In this document: positions 48,904-61,377 of the stretch, in pieces
Layout: the number at the start of each line of letters is the position of its first letter
Numbering within the stretch: the first letter of the stretch is position 1
Source: Carallia brachiata
Taxonomy: Eukaryota; Streptophyta; Magnoliopsida; Malpighiales; Rhizophoraceae
Length of the DNA: 64,000 nt
Direction of reading: 5' to 3'
Assembly: GCA_021464245.1 (NCBI GenBank)
Contig: JADCRB010000120.1
Span: 66,795 to 130,794 of the forward strand
Program-made: the position numbers and the translations under genes
The notes under the pieces: generated by a model
Database searches by the model: none
What the model was told of the DNA's origin: nothing
What the model saw: only the letters and a program-made list of their open reading frames with translations

Positions 48904-51900
48904 TTATTTGGCCAGAGCATGAGCAGCACCATTTGTCTGGCGATTGGAATAGACAGCCCTGAAATTGGAGAAAGTAGTAGAAAGATGGACAATGTCTTCC
49001 ACAATCATGCCTCCCACAGTCCCTTTTCCATTTCTGCTATTGATAGCCTGGATAGCTAACAAGCTATCTGACTCCACCATGAGATTACATATCCCTTTCG
49101 TAGAAGCCTCCAACATAGCCGTTCTTATTGCTAGGAGTTCAGCAACCTCGACCTCAAAGCTACCTAACGCATATCTTGCAGACAGAAAAACCGGCGTCCC
49201 CAACTCATTACTGCAAATCACTCCTAGGCCAGTCCCTTCTCCCCGACAAGCTGCATCAGTATTAATCTTCAAAAAACCTTCCATTGGAGGTTGCCAATGT
49301 GTTGCAAATTGTGTCTGAGTAGTTGAACTAGGTGTAGCATTTTCTCTACGAAAATCAAGCAGCAAAGTTATGGCTAAATGAACCACAAGATTGGGAGGGC
49401 GTTGTACCTGCTCATAGAGGCAAGCATTGCGAGCGTTCCAGATAGACCAAGTCACCATACAAGCAAAGACCGCAGCCTCTCCCTCGCACTGCATCAGCAC
49501 ATCCCATAGCCATTCCTCAAACTCCACGCCATCCAGCATATCCACACGAACCCCCAGCGGGCTTAGGAACCATGTTTGTGTTGCATACTCATAGTAGAAC
49601 AATGCATGTGACAGAGTCTCAGAGCTGGCACCACAATGGGGGCATTCTGGGAAGATAGGCATCCCTCGGTCAATCAACTTTGTCTTCACCAGAATCAGGC
49701 CTATAAACATTCTCCACACAAATAGCTTAATTTTAGTTGGGATTTTTAGAGACAAGATTTTCATCCATGGCCCAATAGTCCTAGAGGACGTTGACGCCTG
49801 GCCACAGACTGTCGATCTTTTTCTGATTTGTGCGTATGCAGACTTAACTATGTAAGACCCATCTCGACTAAAGTGCCAAATGAGCCGATCCTCAATGCCT
49901 CTGTAGCTTAACAGGATAGCAAGCACTTGTTCTACTTCTGACGGCATCATAATATGTTTTATAAGACTCGTTTTCCAGCTTCTTGTATCCTCATCGATTA
50001 GTTTTGAAACATAGTCAAATTCCAGCGGCAGCCGTGGTGAGAGGACTTTGAAACCAGGCTGTAGAGGAATCTATGGGTCTGACCAGATTCAGATGGAAGC
50101 CCATTACTGACCTGCCATCTAAGTCCCAACGTAACAACTTGCCTTGCAGCCAAAATACTCCTCCAGGTATAACTTGGATTCGTCCCTAATTCAGCTTCCA
50201 AAAAGGACCTTCCAGCATAGTAACTAAAGGATAACATTGGGTTTGGAATTTAAAATCAAATTAAGATGCAATCTGTTACCAACAGCTTTTATCTTTTTAT
50301 CTCGTCTATATTTGAAAGTAGCACAATTGTTGTACACATACATCTCTTGTATTATATATTATCCAACGATCAATGAAAAAGAATAAGGAAAAATTCCAAC
50401 AAATTAATTTTAGTAACGTGCCCGCAATATTCTGGCCATAAAAGACTCTGGTTGGGAAAGAAGTCTCCAAGCCTGTTTGCCAAGCATGGCAAGGTTAAAG
50501 TCTCTGAAATCTCTGAAACCCAAGCCACCTGTCGCTTTCGGTGAAGTCATTCGATCCCAAGAAAGCCAATGAATTTTTCGTCTAGCATTAGAACTTCCCC
50601 ACCAAAACTTATTTGCTAATATAGCAATCTCATTGCATATGGAATGAGGCATCAAAAAACAGCTCATCAGATAGGTAGGAATGGCTTGAACCACGGACTT
50701 AAGGAGTACTTCTTTTCCTGCCTTCGACAACTTCTTTTCCTCCCATCCTGCAATATGTTTCTGCACTCTGTCTATTATTTTCCTGAAAGCTTTGTTTTTG
50801 GAGTAACTGATTCCCATAGGAAGCCCCAAATATTTTTGTGGAGATTGTGTAGACCTTGCCCCATAACAATGCTGAATGGCCTCTTGAGTTTCAGTAGGAA
50901 CATTGCGGCTGAAAGAAATTTCCGTCTTTTCCATACTTACTTTCTGCCCCGAAGCTCTTTCATACACATCCAAAATATTCTTCACTGTCTTCGCTTCTCT
51001 CACTGTGGCTGCCGTCAATAGCAAACTATCATCCGCAAAGAATAAGTGAGTAACCATTGGCGCCTGTCTACAAATACGAGCACCACTGATACTACCATTA
51101 ATTGCAGCACTATCTATCAATGCGGACAAGCCTTCAGCACATAACAAAAACAGATAGGGATATTGGGTCTCCTTGTCGAAGGCCTCTTGAAGGTTTAAAA
51201 ATTGTTCGTGGAGTTGAGTTAACAATCAGAGAGTAGGAAACAGAACTCACACATCGGAGAACTAGCTGTACCCAATCTTTGCAAAACCCATTTTAAGCAT
51301 AATTTGCTCCAAAAAGACCCACTCTACCCTGTCATAAGCCTTACTCATATCTAGCTTTATAGCCATCTGCCCTGTTTTCCCTGAGTATTTATACTTCATA
51401 CTATGAAACAATTCATACGCTACAAGAGCATTATCTGTAATGAGTCTACCAGGGACAAAAGCAGATTGAGTCTCAGAGATAATATGGGGCAAAATTAGCT
51501 TTAACCGATTTGCCATGGCCTTAGAGACAATTTTGAAAATAACATTGCAGAGGCTAATTGGCCTGAAATCTGAGCAACAAGTTGGTGAGCTAACCTTAGG
51601 TACCAGGCAGATGAAAGTATGGTTAATAGTGCTAGGATCACCCTGAGCATTCAGTATATGCATAACCTTCTCTACCACAACATCCCCAACCACGCCCAAT
51701 ACTTTTGATAGAAGAAAGCTGGAAGACCGTCAGGGCCTGGTGTCTTAGAGGGATGCATCTGACATAATGCTTGATACACCTCTTCCCGTGTGAATTGTCT
51801 CGTGAGCATCCTATTCATGTCTTCTGTAACCCGAGCCTGTACACATTGTAAAATTGGTTGCAAATCCTGGACGCCCACAGACCGAAAGAGAGTAGCAAAG

Positions 51901-53124
51901 TGATCAGTAAGAGCATCACCAATATCCTTGTCTGTACTGAATACACACCCCTCTCATCAATGAGTTGTCGGATATAGTTCCTCCGCTTTCGACTAGATGC
52001 CTTAGAGTGGAAAAAAGCTGTATTTTTATCTCCCTCCTTGAGCCAAGCCACCCTGGACCTCTGAGCCCATATGACTTCTTCCCTTTTCAGTAATTCATCA
52101 ATTTCATTTTGAATATTAGCAAGCACTGCAATATTACCTTCAGAAGGTTCCAATTGTTCAACCATAGCCTGCTCTTGACGCAACCGTCTGATAGATGAGT
52201 TTACATTGCCGAAGGATGTTTGCTCCCAGCTAACTAATGCTTGGCTACAGGCACTAGCGAAATGCCCATAGTCTATGGCCGAGTGACACAATTTTGTTGC
52301 TGACCAGGTCTCCGAAATCACCCTTTCACAATCTGGATCTCTAGCCCACATATTCTCAAATCTGAAAATTTTTTTCCTGTTTCGACGTGGAGCTACCTCA
52401 ATTGAAATAAATAAAGGGTTATGATCCGATCCAAAGCGAGCCGCATGTTGCACTCTAGAAAAAGGAAAGATCTCCAGAAAAATTATTTGTCAAGGCCCTA
52501 TCAAGCCTTCCGAAATATTTTCTGGATCCACTCTACCATTCGACCACGTATATGCCCATCCCGAGAAGCCTAAATCCATCAACATACAGTCAGTAATAGC
52601 GTCTTGGAAAGCCTGCATATAAGATTGAGGTCTAGGCCTGCCACCCCTTTTTTCATGAGAGAATAAAATCTCATTGAAGTCTCCACAACATAGCCACGGT
52701 ATATTTTGTTCTGAAGCTAGGCGTGTCAGTAAATTCCAGGAGAGATGTTTATCCTCATCACTTGGCCATCCGTAAAAGCTAGTAAACCTCCAGCACGCAG
52801 TCTGCATTGAGTCTGTTAATTTACAGTCAATATGATGCAATGAAAAAGAACATAGACTTACATCAAGGTTGTCCTTCCACATCAACGCCAATCCCCCGCT
52901 CCTTTGCCTACCATTGCCATCACAATCAACAACATAAACCCACCATGGAACTTTAGTTGTTGTTTGATTTTTTCCATCTCCATTTTCTTAAGCCTGGTTT
53001 CCATCAAGAAGACCAGGGCGGGAACTTGAAGCCTGAGAAGCTTTTGAAGACGACGAAATGCACGTGGGTTCCCAAGCCCACGGCAATTCCAGCTCAAAAC
53101 AATCATGGCTCTCGGCAAGGGCAT
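48904..53124 (-). pseudogene. LINE ORF2 (endonuclease, reverse transcriptase, RNase H), broken
   Basis: The endonuclease is split near 52890 and 52450, the reverse transcriptase near 51870, 51690 and 51225, and the connecting region near 50400-49950. The order of domains is standard for plant L1 elements. The YADD-type motif reads FADD, as in many plant LINEs. It is non-functional as assembled. Confidence 0.85.
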
Positions 53125-54371
53125 AGCGAACCCCGCCGTTTTTTCAATGGAGAAGTGACTTGTTGGGAAAACTCAGGATAACCATGAAGATGAATTTGTC
53201 CCAAGTCAGTTTTTGTTGTCTTTGGAGGACGCATGGACAGGTATGTGTGAGATTCATCATTCTGTTCATCTATTTTTCTTTTACCTGCCAACGATGCATA
53301 TTGCCCCTTTTTGAATGAACCAGCAGCCCGTGTGACTCTTCTAAATTTCTTCCTTCCTGGGTTTGAGCTGTTTTCTACATCAAGTGGAGCCACCGTCAGC
53401 CCATGGTCTGTAGAGATGTCATGAAGGGCCCCTTGTGTCTTTACTGGCTGTTGGGGCATAAGTGTGGAATCATCAGTCTGGCCCAAACTTGTAGTTTCAG
53501 GAAAGTTTCCACTACCCAGCCCGCCTAAGTTGATATCCAAACTTGGAATCTCCGAAACTTTTGGTTGCGCTCCCGGAGGAACTACCATAGACAGGATATT
53601 TGGAATTAATTGCTCCCCCATTTGCGGAATTTGATATGGAACTGAATTATCACTTGTCCGAGAATCCCGTTCCTTTAATGTACAAACTGCTACCCGCTCT
53701 CCAATCTCTGCTGCTTCTTCCGCCACATTATTTGGCTCCACCACCGCATCTCCAGCAGCCACCGCCGCCACCGCTCCCCTGATACCCGACTCTTCTAATG
53801 AGTGGCTTACTGAACTTGGATGGAAGAGAGCTCTACCTCGTCTGCCGGACCAATTTTGCGAGCCACCGTCATTGACTCCAATACCATGACCCAATTGACG
53901 CTGATCCTCCACTCCAAGAATAACATCCACACGTTTTCCAGGGGAAGCCCGGAGATGTTCTCCAAATAGAGTAGTAATAGGTTGTTTGGTCCCCTCCTCA
54001 TCATCACTGTCATTGCCCTCCTCACAGTCCTTGTTCAAATGACCCAAGCAACCACATAAATAACAGAAATTTGGGAGCTTTTCATACCTGAAAGGGATCC
54101 ACAGCTTCACCCCCTCCTTGATTTTGATAAAAGATCCCGGAACCAAGTGATTCCGAACATCAAAGAGAGTCTTGAACCTTAAACTCCTCCCCATTCTTCC
54201 CACGGATGACTCATCTACTTCAATAAACTTGCCAATCTTGTTACCCAATGCCGTGGCCGTCGAAATCGTCTTCGCACTTAGTGGGAGGTCATAAGCTCTT
54301 ACCCAGAATGGTACAAAGAAGAGTTGGATTTTCGAGGGCTGTTCATCCTCCTCCAGCGCCTTCAGAATCAA
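53103..54371 (-). pseudogene. LINE ORF1 (nucleic-acid-binding protein), 5'-truncated
   Basis: An open frame of about 420 codons with the plant LINE ORF1 domain at its start (FFVPFWVRAYDLPL) and the zinc knuckle at residues 103-116, then a low-complexity tail. There is no ATG at the beginning because the element is truncated there. It overlaps the start of the endonuclease frame. Confidence 0.8.
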
Positions 54372-55190
54372 TGGTAGATTCGATTCAATTCAAACTCGTG
54401 AATAACTCGTTTAAAACTCGTTTAGAGTTTGATAAATATATCATTAATAATTCATTTATTATGTATCGTTATAAACTCATTTAATATATTAATAACACTT
54501 AATTGTATCATTTAACCTTTAGTATAAACATTTACCAATTCAGGGTTATGTCATTTATTTCATATATGTATTTGGACAACACTTATATGTGATTAAAACT
54601 GCAAACAAGTTAATACTTTCGTTAAAAGATAGGTAACTTGATTTGGTATGAACAAGACTTGAGTTTATTTGTTTAACTAAACAAATGATAGATGAGTTTA
54701 AATCCAAAGTTCGTTTAATAAACGAGGTTAATCTGAACAAAAACAGGTTTAATTAAACTCGTAAACAATTCGTTTAAGAACTTATCTATATAATAATTAA
54801 AAAAACTCATTTATTATGTTATAAAAATAATTTCATCAAACTCATTTTTAAAATTATATATTACATATATTTATATTTATACATTAAAATTGAACATTTA
54901 TTTTTAATTATTTAATTTTATTTAAATAAACAGTTTTTATCCTTTCATTTTATTGATAATAATAAAATTTTTTAATTTTAATTGTTTTATTAGTATTATA
55001 AAATTACATGATACAATTTGTTAAAAATTTGAAAACTCGATTCGATAACAGTAGATTCGACTCGAGTTCGCCTCGTTCGTAAATGATACTGATATCGAGT
55101 CTTATTTTTTAGTTCATTTAATAAACGAATCGATACATAAATCTGACAAGACCCGACTCGACTTGGTTGGATTCATTTGCAGCCCTAACT

Positions 55191-56036
55191 TTACGATATT
55201 CTGCTGTCGGTTGACTAGCAAGTTCCCCGCTCTTGGGCTTGCCGTCTAATTGCTTTACCTTTGTCTGTTCGGGCTTTAGTAATACTATCATACCAATACC
55301 AAATTTTTTTTATTTTTTTAATATAAGAAAAGTCAAAAAAAAATTAAGAAAGAAAACTAGAATTACTAAAATTTTAATAAAAAAATTAAAAAAGTTTAAC
55401 AAAAGCATCTCAACTAATTGTGCAAGTGGCTCGAAACACCAAAAATTTTTAGTTAGTTAAATATGAATTTCAGAATCTTTTACTAACCTAGTATGTAAAA
55501 GTTACTCAATAATTGTAATTGTTTTTATGGAGGCTCTTCTCATCAAAATTTACATGTAAAGTTTTAGTGAATTTAAAAATCAAAAATTTCAGTACCCTTA
55601 CATTATTTTTTTTAACTTTATTTCTTTCCAAATTTCAATAAATATTTACCATGCAATTTCTCCCCCCCCCCCGCCCCCAAAAAAGGGTGCCATTACCATG
55701 AGGTCTTGAGTGTCCTGACCGAATCTCTCTTGATATCTGACAATTAATTTAATTTATTTTTGAATTCAATAGATTTCAACGTGCAACCAGCCAACCACAG
55801 CATTGTTTCTCATCGTATTCTCACCAAAATTTTCTCTCCCTATTAAACATGTAAAAGGAATGAGTTAAAAGATTTCCTATGCTGTTGTGACTTTCCGCCT
55901 TGATGCGACCGCTCAAAATGGCTAGTTAGAGCAAGACAAAAGCTAGACTACGTGTAGAAGTTCCTGTCCCCTATCATAAATGCAACAAAATAGGAAACAA
56001 CAGCAGCCAACCTGTTAACTCTGTCTCTGACACTCC
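55191..56036 (+). promoter_or_regulatory. 5' flank of LecRK E
   Basis: Homologous to the LecRK B flank (13912-14932) minus the MITE in the B leader. It contains a C-rich homopolymer near 55661-55678. Confidence 0.5.
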
Positions 56037-58033
56037 ATGGCTGTGCTCAAGTTTTGGGATTCCCACAACCATTTGCGTTCAATTCTTATCCTCTTTATTG
56101 TAGTCAGAGCTTCTGGCGGATCGTTCAGCTTTAACATCACAAGGTTTGACCAAAAAAGGGTGAGATTTTCTTGGAGAGAGATGCGAGTATGATAGACGGA
56201 GATATTAGTCTGACCTTGACAGGAATTGACCAGGGACTGAGAGCCAGCTTTGGTCGAGCAGCTTACGCCAGGCCATTACACCTTTGGGACAGGCGTCAGG
56301 AAATCTCACAAACTTCACTACCCATTTCTCCTTCGTCATCAACTCGCTAGGTGGCGATGCCTACCGAACGGAATAGCATTTTTCCTGGCCCCCAACGGGT
56401 CGAGAATCCCACCTGACGTGAGAGATGGCCGTGGAATTGGTCTTGTCAGCAATGATTCGGAGGCTACTATCACGGAAGGCCATCAGTTTGTCGCCGTGGA
56501 AATCGACACTTATGGGGATTGGTGGGATCCAGCACGTAATCACATAGAGATCGATATCAATTCCATGAAATCTGTTGCACATGCTCCTTGGCAAGGGGGA
56601 ATACGTTTGGATCACTTATGAAGTTATGATTCGAGACAGAAACTTTTGAGCATTAAATACACTAATATTGATGACAAAAACCTGCTATTCTGGGGCAACG
56701 TTTCTGCTGCTGTTGATTTGGCTAGTTATTTGCCTGAATGGGTTACTTTCGGCTTCTCAGGCAGCACAGGATATTCCTATGAGGTAAATAAAATTCAGTC
56801 ATGGTATTTCAGCTCAGTTTCAGACATTGTTGAAGCGAAATCTGTTCCGCAAACTCAATCTCATCCACAAACTCCCGAAAGAAAATTGGTGATTGGATTG
56901 TTCGTTACATTTTTTTTCATTGTTGGAATAGGTATCACCTCAATTGTAATTAAAAGGAGGAGGAAGAAAAACTGCATGAAATCAGGTGATCCAATATTTG
57001 ATTTGTCTTTGGGCTATGATTTTAAAGACGGTACAGGACCTTGGCATTTCTCATACTAGGAATTGGCTAGCTCGACGAGTAATTTTTCGGAGGGTAAAAA
57101 GCTTGGGGAAGGAGGTTCGGGTGCTGTTTATAGAGGGTTTTTAAAGGACTCTAACTGTTATATAACTGTTAAGTGGATATCAAGAAGGCATAAGTAAGGT
57201 ATTAAGGAATTTGTATCAGAAGTCAAGGTCATTAGCCGAATAAAGCATAGGAATTTGGTTAAGCTCATTGGTTGGTGCCACGAAAATGATATGTTGCTTG
57301 CATATGAGTTCTTGTGCCTAATGGCAGCTTAGACTGTCACCTCTTTAACGGAGAGAGCACGTTGTCATGGACTCAAAGGTTTAAGATCGCTGGGGACTTG
57401 GCCTCAGCATTACTGTACCTTCATAAAGAAGGGGACCAATGTGTGCTGCGCAGAGATATCAAACCAAGCAACCTAAAGTTGGATTCTGATTTTAAAGCTA
57501 AACTCGGTGATTTTGGACTAGCCAGACTAGTTGATCATGCAAAAGGATGGCAAACTACATTTATGGCAGGAACCATGGGCTACATGGCCCCCGAATGTTT
57601 CAAATCTTGCAAAGCAACAAAGAAATCAGATATCTATAGTTTCCGAATTGTAAGCCTAGAAATAGCTTGTGGAAAAAGGGTTTTCGAGTCACGGACAGAA
57701 GAAAATCAAACAACATTAGTGAAGTGGGTTTGGGAATTGTATGGAACGGGAAAAATCCTTGAAACTACTGACATAAAGTTATGCGGAAATTTTGATGCTC
57801 AGCAAATGGAGAGATTAATGACTGATGGGTTCTGGTGTGTGCAACCTGATCACAATTCTAAGCCTAACATAAAATATGTCATCAATGTTTTGTCTATTTC
57901 TTAGGCTCCCTTGCCTGAAATCCCACCAGTAATGCCTATTCGGGTTTATCTTGCGCCTCCATCAAAGCCATCCTCATTCTATAACTTGTCATCCTGTGGT
58001 TCATCTTCGAGCAATGGAATGCAACTTCACTAG
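56037..58033 (+). pseudogene. L-type lectin receptor kinase E, disabled
   Basis: Counterpart of B in unit 2. ATG at 56037 (MAVLKFWDSHNH). Lesions include a two-base loss near 56153, a one-base loss near 56292, a changed stretch near 56365, a deletion near 56604, a stop at the FSY motif (57057), a stop in the N-lobe near 57196, an insertion near 57315 and a stop near 57903. The HRD motif reads RRD. The lectin core (VAVEIDTYGDWWDP), transmembrane helix, DFG and GTMGYMAPE are still readable, and the homologous tail ends at 58033. It is firmly a pseudogene. Confidence 0.9.
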
Positions 58034-60312
58034 ATATTTGGGGCACAATTTCACTGTAACTGCTCCTGATAATGGCATTATGGTAAATTAATTGCCAATA
58101 TTTGTTTCGTTAAAATGTCCGTGCATTCACAAGTCGTATTTGTGTGAACGCACAATCGATTTCTAACTACTCTATTACTGATACACGTGACTACCTAAAT
58201 AGTTTTTTTGTTTTGGATTGTCCGTTAGTTCCCCTGAGCAACATAGAGAATATTTTCTTATGAGTCGAATTTGGATTTTTGGGATGGATCTATGGTTCTG
58301 CTTTAGAGGTAAATTCTAAATGCATTGGATTGACCGGAGAATACACTAAGAATATTGTTTTTATTGATGCATCAAATGATCTCTTGATACTTAGTACAAC
58401 ATTTTTAATGAAACTAGTTACTCTTCTTTTAGGATTGATATTAATTTAGGATGATTTAATGAATTATAAAAAAAATGCCAAAACAGGAAAGGATTGAATT
58501 GGGGTAATCATGGTAAATTCAAGAGTTTGACTTAGAATAAAATTTAGAAAAAAAATCTAAAATTAGATTCCTTCCAAGATTGAAAGGAGAGAAAAAAAAA
58601 AAAAAAAAAAAAAGAAGTGGGGCACGGGGGAGTGGGGGAGAAGCGGGCTGTCTGCCTAGCAACCGGTTCCCCACTTGTTTTTTTTTTTAAGGAAAAAGTT
58701 AGATTTTTAAAAGAAAAAGTGTCTAAAAACTGAATGTAATTAGATAAATTTGATGTATAACTAGTTGGATTTTATGTGTAAAAAAATGATAGTAATTTTT
58801 TTTTCTTATTTTTGGTTGCACTTGAAATACAAGTAGATATAAATTAAATACAATCAGTTACATTCAAATAGTATTTCAGACATATTTTTATCTAAAAATA
58901 TAACAATGATCTTTTTTTAAATTGATTTAGTGGGCAGCCGATTGCTTGCCATTTGTGGCCTAGCAATCCGCTCCCCACCTTTTCTTTTACTAAAAGCTTC
59001 AATCAAAAAGAAAAAAGTTTGGTGGATACACTGAAAAAAATATATATATTATGATGAATTTAATTATTTTTTAAAAAATTTAATAAAATATAATATAAAA
59101 AATTATTATGTATTTTTTGTTATAAAAAAATAAATATAATTATAAAAATAATTAAACTCTTTCCAATATATATACTTCTCCATAAATCATTTGTATACCA
59201 ACATAGGTATACAAAATCAAGCCCAAAACAAAATTACACCTTTTATGTTTTGATATATATATATTTTTTTTTTAATTGCACTTCCACTTTAATTTTATAA
59301 CTTGAAAATATCCTTCTTCCTCGATTTGTTATTAAATTTGTTGTTAACTTTATCACGTAATGTTACATCAACTGTCACGTAAGACACATCAAATGTCACG
59401 TCATCAGTAATTGATGATGTAATATCTTGTTTTAAAGAAAAATTCTCTTCTTTTTATTTTCCAAAATTTGTGAAATTTACTTTTTTTTCTTTTTTTTTTT
59501 GAAAATTACACAATAATATTTTTTAGGTTAATATATAAAAATATCACTAAATTTTACTTAAAATAAAAAATTTAACACACTGTAAAACTTTTTGAATAAA
59601 ATTTATTTATTTTGATAATGTGACACTAAATTATATGATTATTATATCATTGAAACAGACATAATTATATAAATCTGTTATTAAAATTAATAAATTTTGT
59701 TCAAAAAAATTATTACATATTAAATTTATTATTTTAAATAAAATTAATATTAAATTTATAATTTTTTTTTAAAATTGATATTAAATTTATTATTTTAAAT
59801 AAAATTAATGATATTTTTATATATTATCTTGTCTTTTTTTTTTTTTTTTTGTTCTTTTCTTGTTTCGGTCGTTCCCGTCGCCGATTACCACGACGGTTTG
59901 GTGTGCTGGCCGGCGGATCGAGTACTCCTTCATCGGGAGAGAATGAAGGTAGATCTGGTACTCATTGATCGTGTACGCGCCTTCTCAAACAAGCTTCTCG
60001 TCGTCGTAGGTAGATCTAGGAGCGACCTTCATGGCCACCCACAAAGGCCTGGTCCTCGTCGTCGGAACCAAATGATGGAGAGGGTTGGCAAAAACGGTGG
60101 ACTTGCGTGGGAACCAAAGGCCTCCATCCCTTAACCTTTTTTTTTTTTTTTTAATTTTAAAAAATCATTCCACGCTTCGCAGTATGGTTTAGAAAATAAT
60201 TTCTTCAGAATTGTTACAAGACAACGCCAAATTGATTGTATGCATTTTGAGACGCATCAGATCCAAATAATATGTGAAAATAAAATAGGCAGTAATTTAT
60301 GAAGTGGAAGCA
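58034..60312. other. 3' flank of LecRK E and shared spacer
   Basis: Homologous to 16966-19139. It includes a dispersed repeat (58688-58912, also at 6820-7050), a long A-run (58585-58611) and the GC-rich core at 59865-60130. No confident gene; an open frame of about 90 codons over the GC-rich core has no recognised domain and is broken in unit 1. Confidence 0.5.
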
Positions 60313-60317
60313 ATGGC

Positions 60318-60649
60318 TGTTGAATTTAAATGGCGCATGTGGAATACGCGGGCTCGCAACCTCAGTGCGGAATACGCGGGCTCACATGACGCTCGGAATT
60401 TTCCTCGGCACCCGGGACTCGGCTTCTGCATATCCGGGACTCCGGCCTTCGAGGTTGACCTCCCACATCACGAGTATACGGAACAAGCAACAAACAAATG
60501 AAGCCATGAACACCACATCTTACCAAAACCAATTGGCTTGGAAATGGGTCATTTAGCTTCATTTATAAAGTGCTTGGTCCCTACACTCCTTCTCGATGTG
60601 GGAGTTTTTTTTGCATTTGCCTTGAGACTCATCACTTGTAACTCCAACA
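60318..60649 (-). repeat. TRIM 3' LTR
   Basis: 332 bp, nearly identical to 60835-61166. It contains a TATA-like TTTATAAATG and the ACTCCCACATCGA motif on the minus strand. Open frames here are LTR sequence, not genes. Confidence 0.93.
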
Positions 60650-60834
60650 CTCCCCTTCAAGTGTGAGTCTTTGTTGCTTTTGTGAGTCTCTGCACAGTTG
60701 ATTGGGCTTTTTGCTTTTTTTTTTCTCAGGACATGCCAACACAGCTACCCAGCTATTCACGCGGGCTTAGCTTTCTTCAACGGCTACGTCCATCATTCGC
60801 AGGCCCCTTTAAGATCATTTTTGCTCTGATACCA

Positions 60835-61166
60835 TGTTGAATTTAAATGGCGCATGTGGAATACGCGGGCTCGCAACCTCAGTGCGGAATACGCGGGCTC
60901 ACATGACGCTCGGAATTTTCCTCGGCACCCGGGACTCGGCTTCTGCATATCCGGGACTCCGGCCTTCGAGGTTGACCTCCCACATCACGAGTATACGGAA
61001 CAAGCAACAAACAAATGAAGCCATGAACACCACATCTTACCAAAACCAATTGGCTTGGAAATGGGTCATTTAGCTTCATTTATAAAGTGCTTGGTCCCTA
61101 CACTCCTTCTCGATGTGGGAGTTTTTTTTGCATTTGCCTTGAAACTCATCACTTGCAACTCCAACA
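60835..61166 (-). repeat. TRIM 5' LTR
   Basis: 332 bp, next to the tRNA-iMet primer site. The two differences seen from the other LTR are near its outer end (GAAACTC against GAGACTC, and TTGCAAC against TTGTAAC, plus-strand reading). Confidence 0.93.
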
Positions 61167-61354
61167 ATGGCAAAGGTCACACTGTCTTCATCCTCTGGTT
61201 TTGCACCATGACGAAAATAAATTCCAGATCCATTGAAGAAGGAAAGTAAGTTCAGCAACTCATCGTTAGTGAGCTTGGAAGCAGCACCAAATTTATTGAT
61301 CACGTTTCGCGTGTTCTCGGACGACGGGCCGCAAACATCGAACTCGTCACTCAC
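61167..61354 (-). pseudogene. Small unrecognised reading frame, unit 2 copy
   Basis: Partner of 19140-19342. The frame is open from a GTG at the old ATG position (61354-61352) through SDEFDVCGPSSENTRNVIN and LTNDELLNLLSFF to the TRIM. The TRIM inserted near the 3' end, and the last codons lie beyond it at 60317-60301. The start codon is lost but the frame is intact, the opposite of the unit 1 copy. The protein family is unknown to me. Confidence 0.55.
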
Positions 61355-61377
61355 GACGGCAGGAGGGCTAAAACAAC

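Larger units (their letters stand above)
48773..54375 (-). mobile_element. LINE (L1-type) retrotransposon, decayed
   Basis: Read on the minus strand. ORF1 C-terminal part (from 54371) has a CX2CX4HX4C zinc knuckle (CYLCGCLGHLNKDC). It is followed by the ORF2 endonuclease starting ILSWNCRGLGNPRA (about 53110) and ending near SDHNPL, then reverse transcriptase with SKTPGPDGLPAFFYQKYW, LDMSKAYDRVEW and FADDSLLL, a zinc-binding CPHCGASSETLSHAL segment, and RNase H (NTDAACRG, ESDSLLA). A 3' UTR and T11 on the plus strand (48773-48783) mark the poly(A) end. The 5' end is truncated inside ORF1. Several frameshifts and stops split ORF2. It is inactive. Confidence 0.92.
48633..55190. mobile_element. 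Older TIR-like element split by a LINE
   Basis: The outer parts 48633-48772 and 54376-55190 are rich in AAACGAG and ACTCG words and have inverted ends (ATTGCAAACGAATC against, reversed, CTGCAAATGAATCC). Without the LINE it would be about 950 bp. Unit 1 lacks it at the matching place (about 11130-11420). No TSD could be fixed. Confidence 0.5.
60318..61166 (-). mobile_element. TRIM (terminal-repeat retrotransposon in miniature)
   Basis: 849 bp: two 332-bp LTRs (60318-60649 and 60835-61166) and only 185 bp inside. On the minus strand each LTR begins TGTTGGAGTT and ends AATTCAACA. The primer site TGGTATCAGAGC (60823-60834, minus) abuts the 5' LTR and is complementary to the 3' end of initiator tRNA-Met. 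A purine tract GAAGGGGAG (60650-60658, minus) abuts the 3' LTR. The TSD is ATGGC (60313-60317 and 61167-61171). The LTRs differ at only about two positions, so insertion is recent. There is no coding capacity. Confidence 0.95.

Noticed and set aside
53957..54371. ORF1 zinc-knuckle protein as a host gene
   Set aside because: It runs directly into the LINE endonuclease and lacks an ATG at its truncated start, so it belongs to the LINE.
60299..61079. Repeated open frames reading WNTRARNL or NGACGIRGLATS
   Set aside because: They lie inside the two TRIM LTRs and are identical because the LTRs are.
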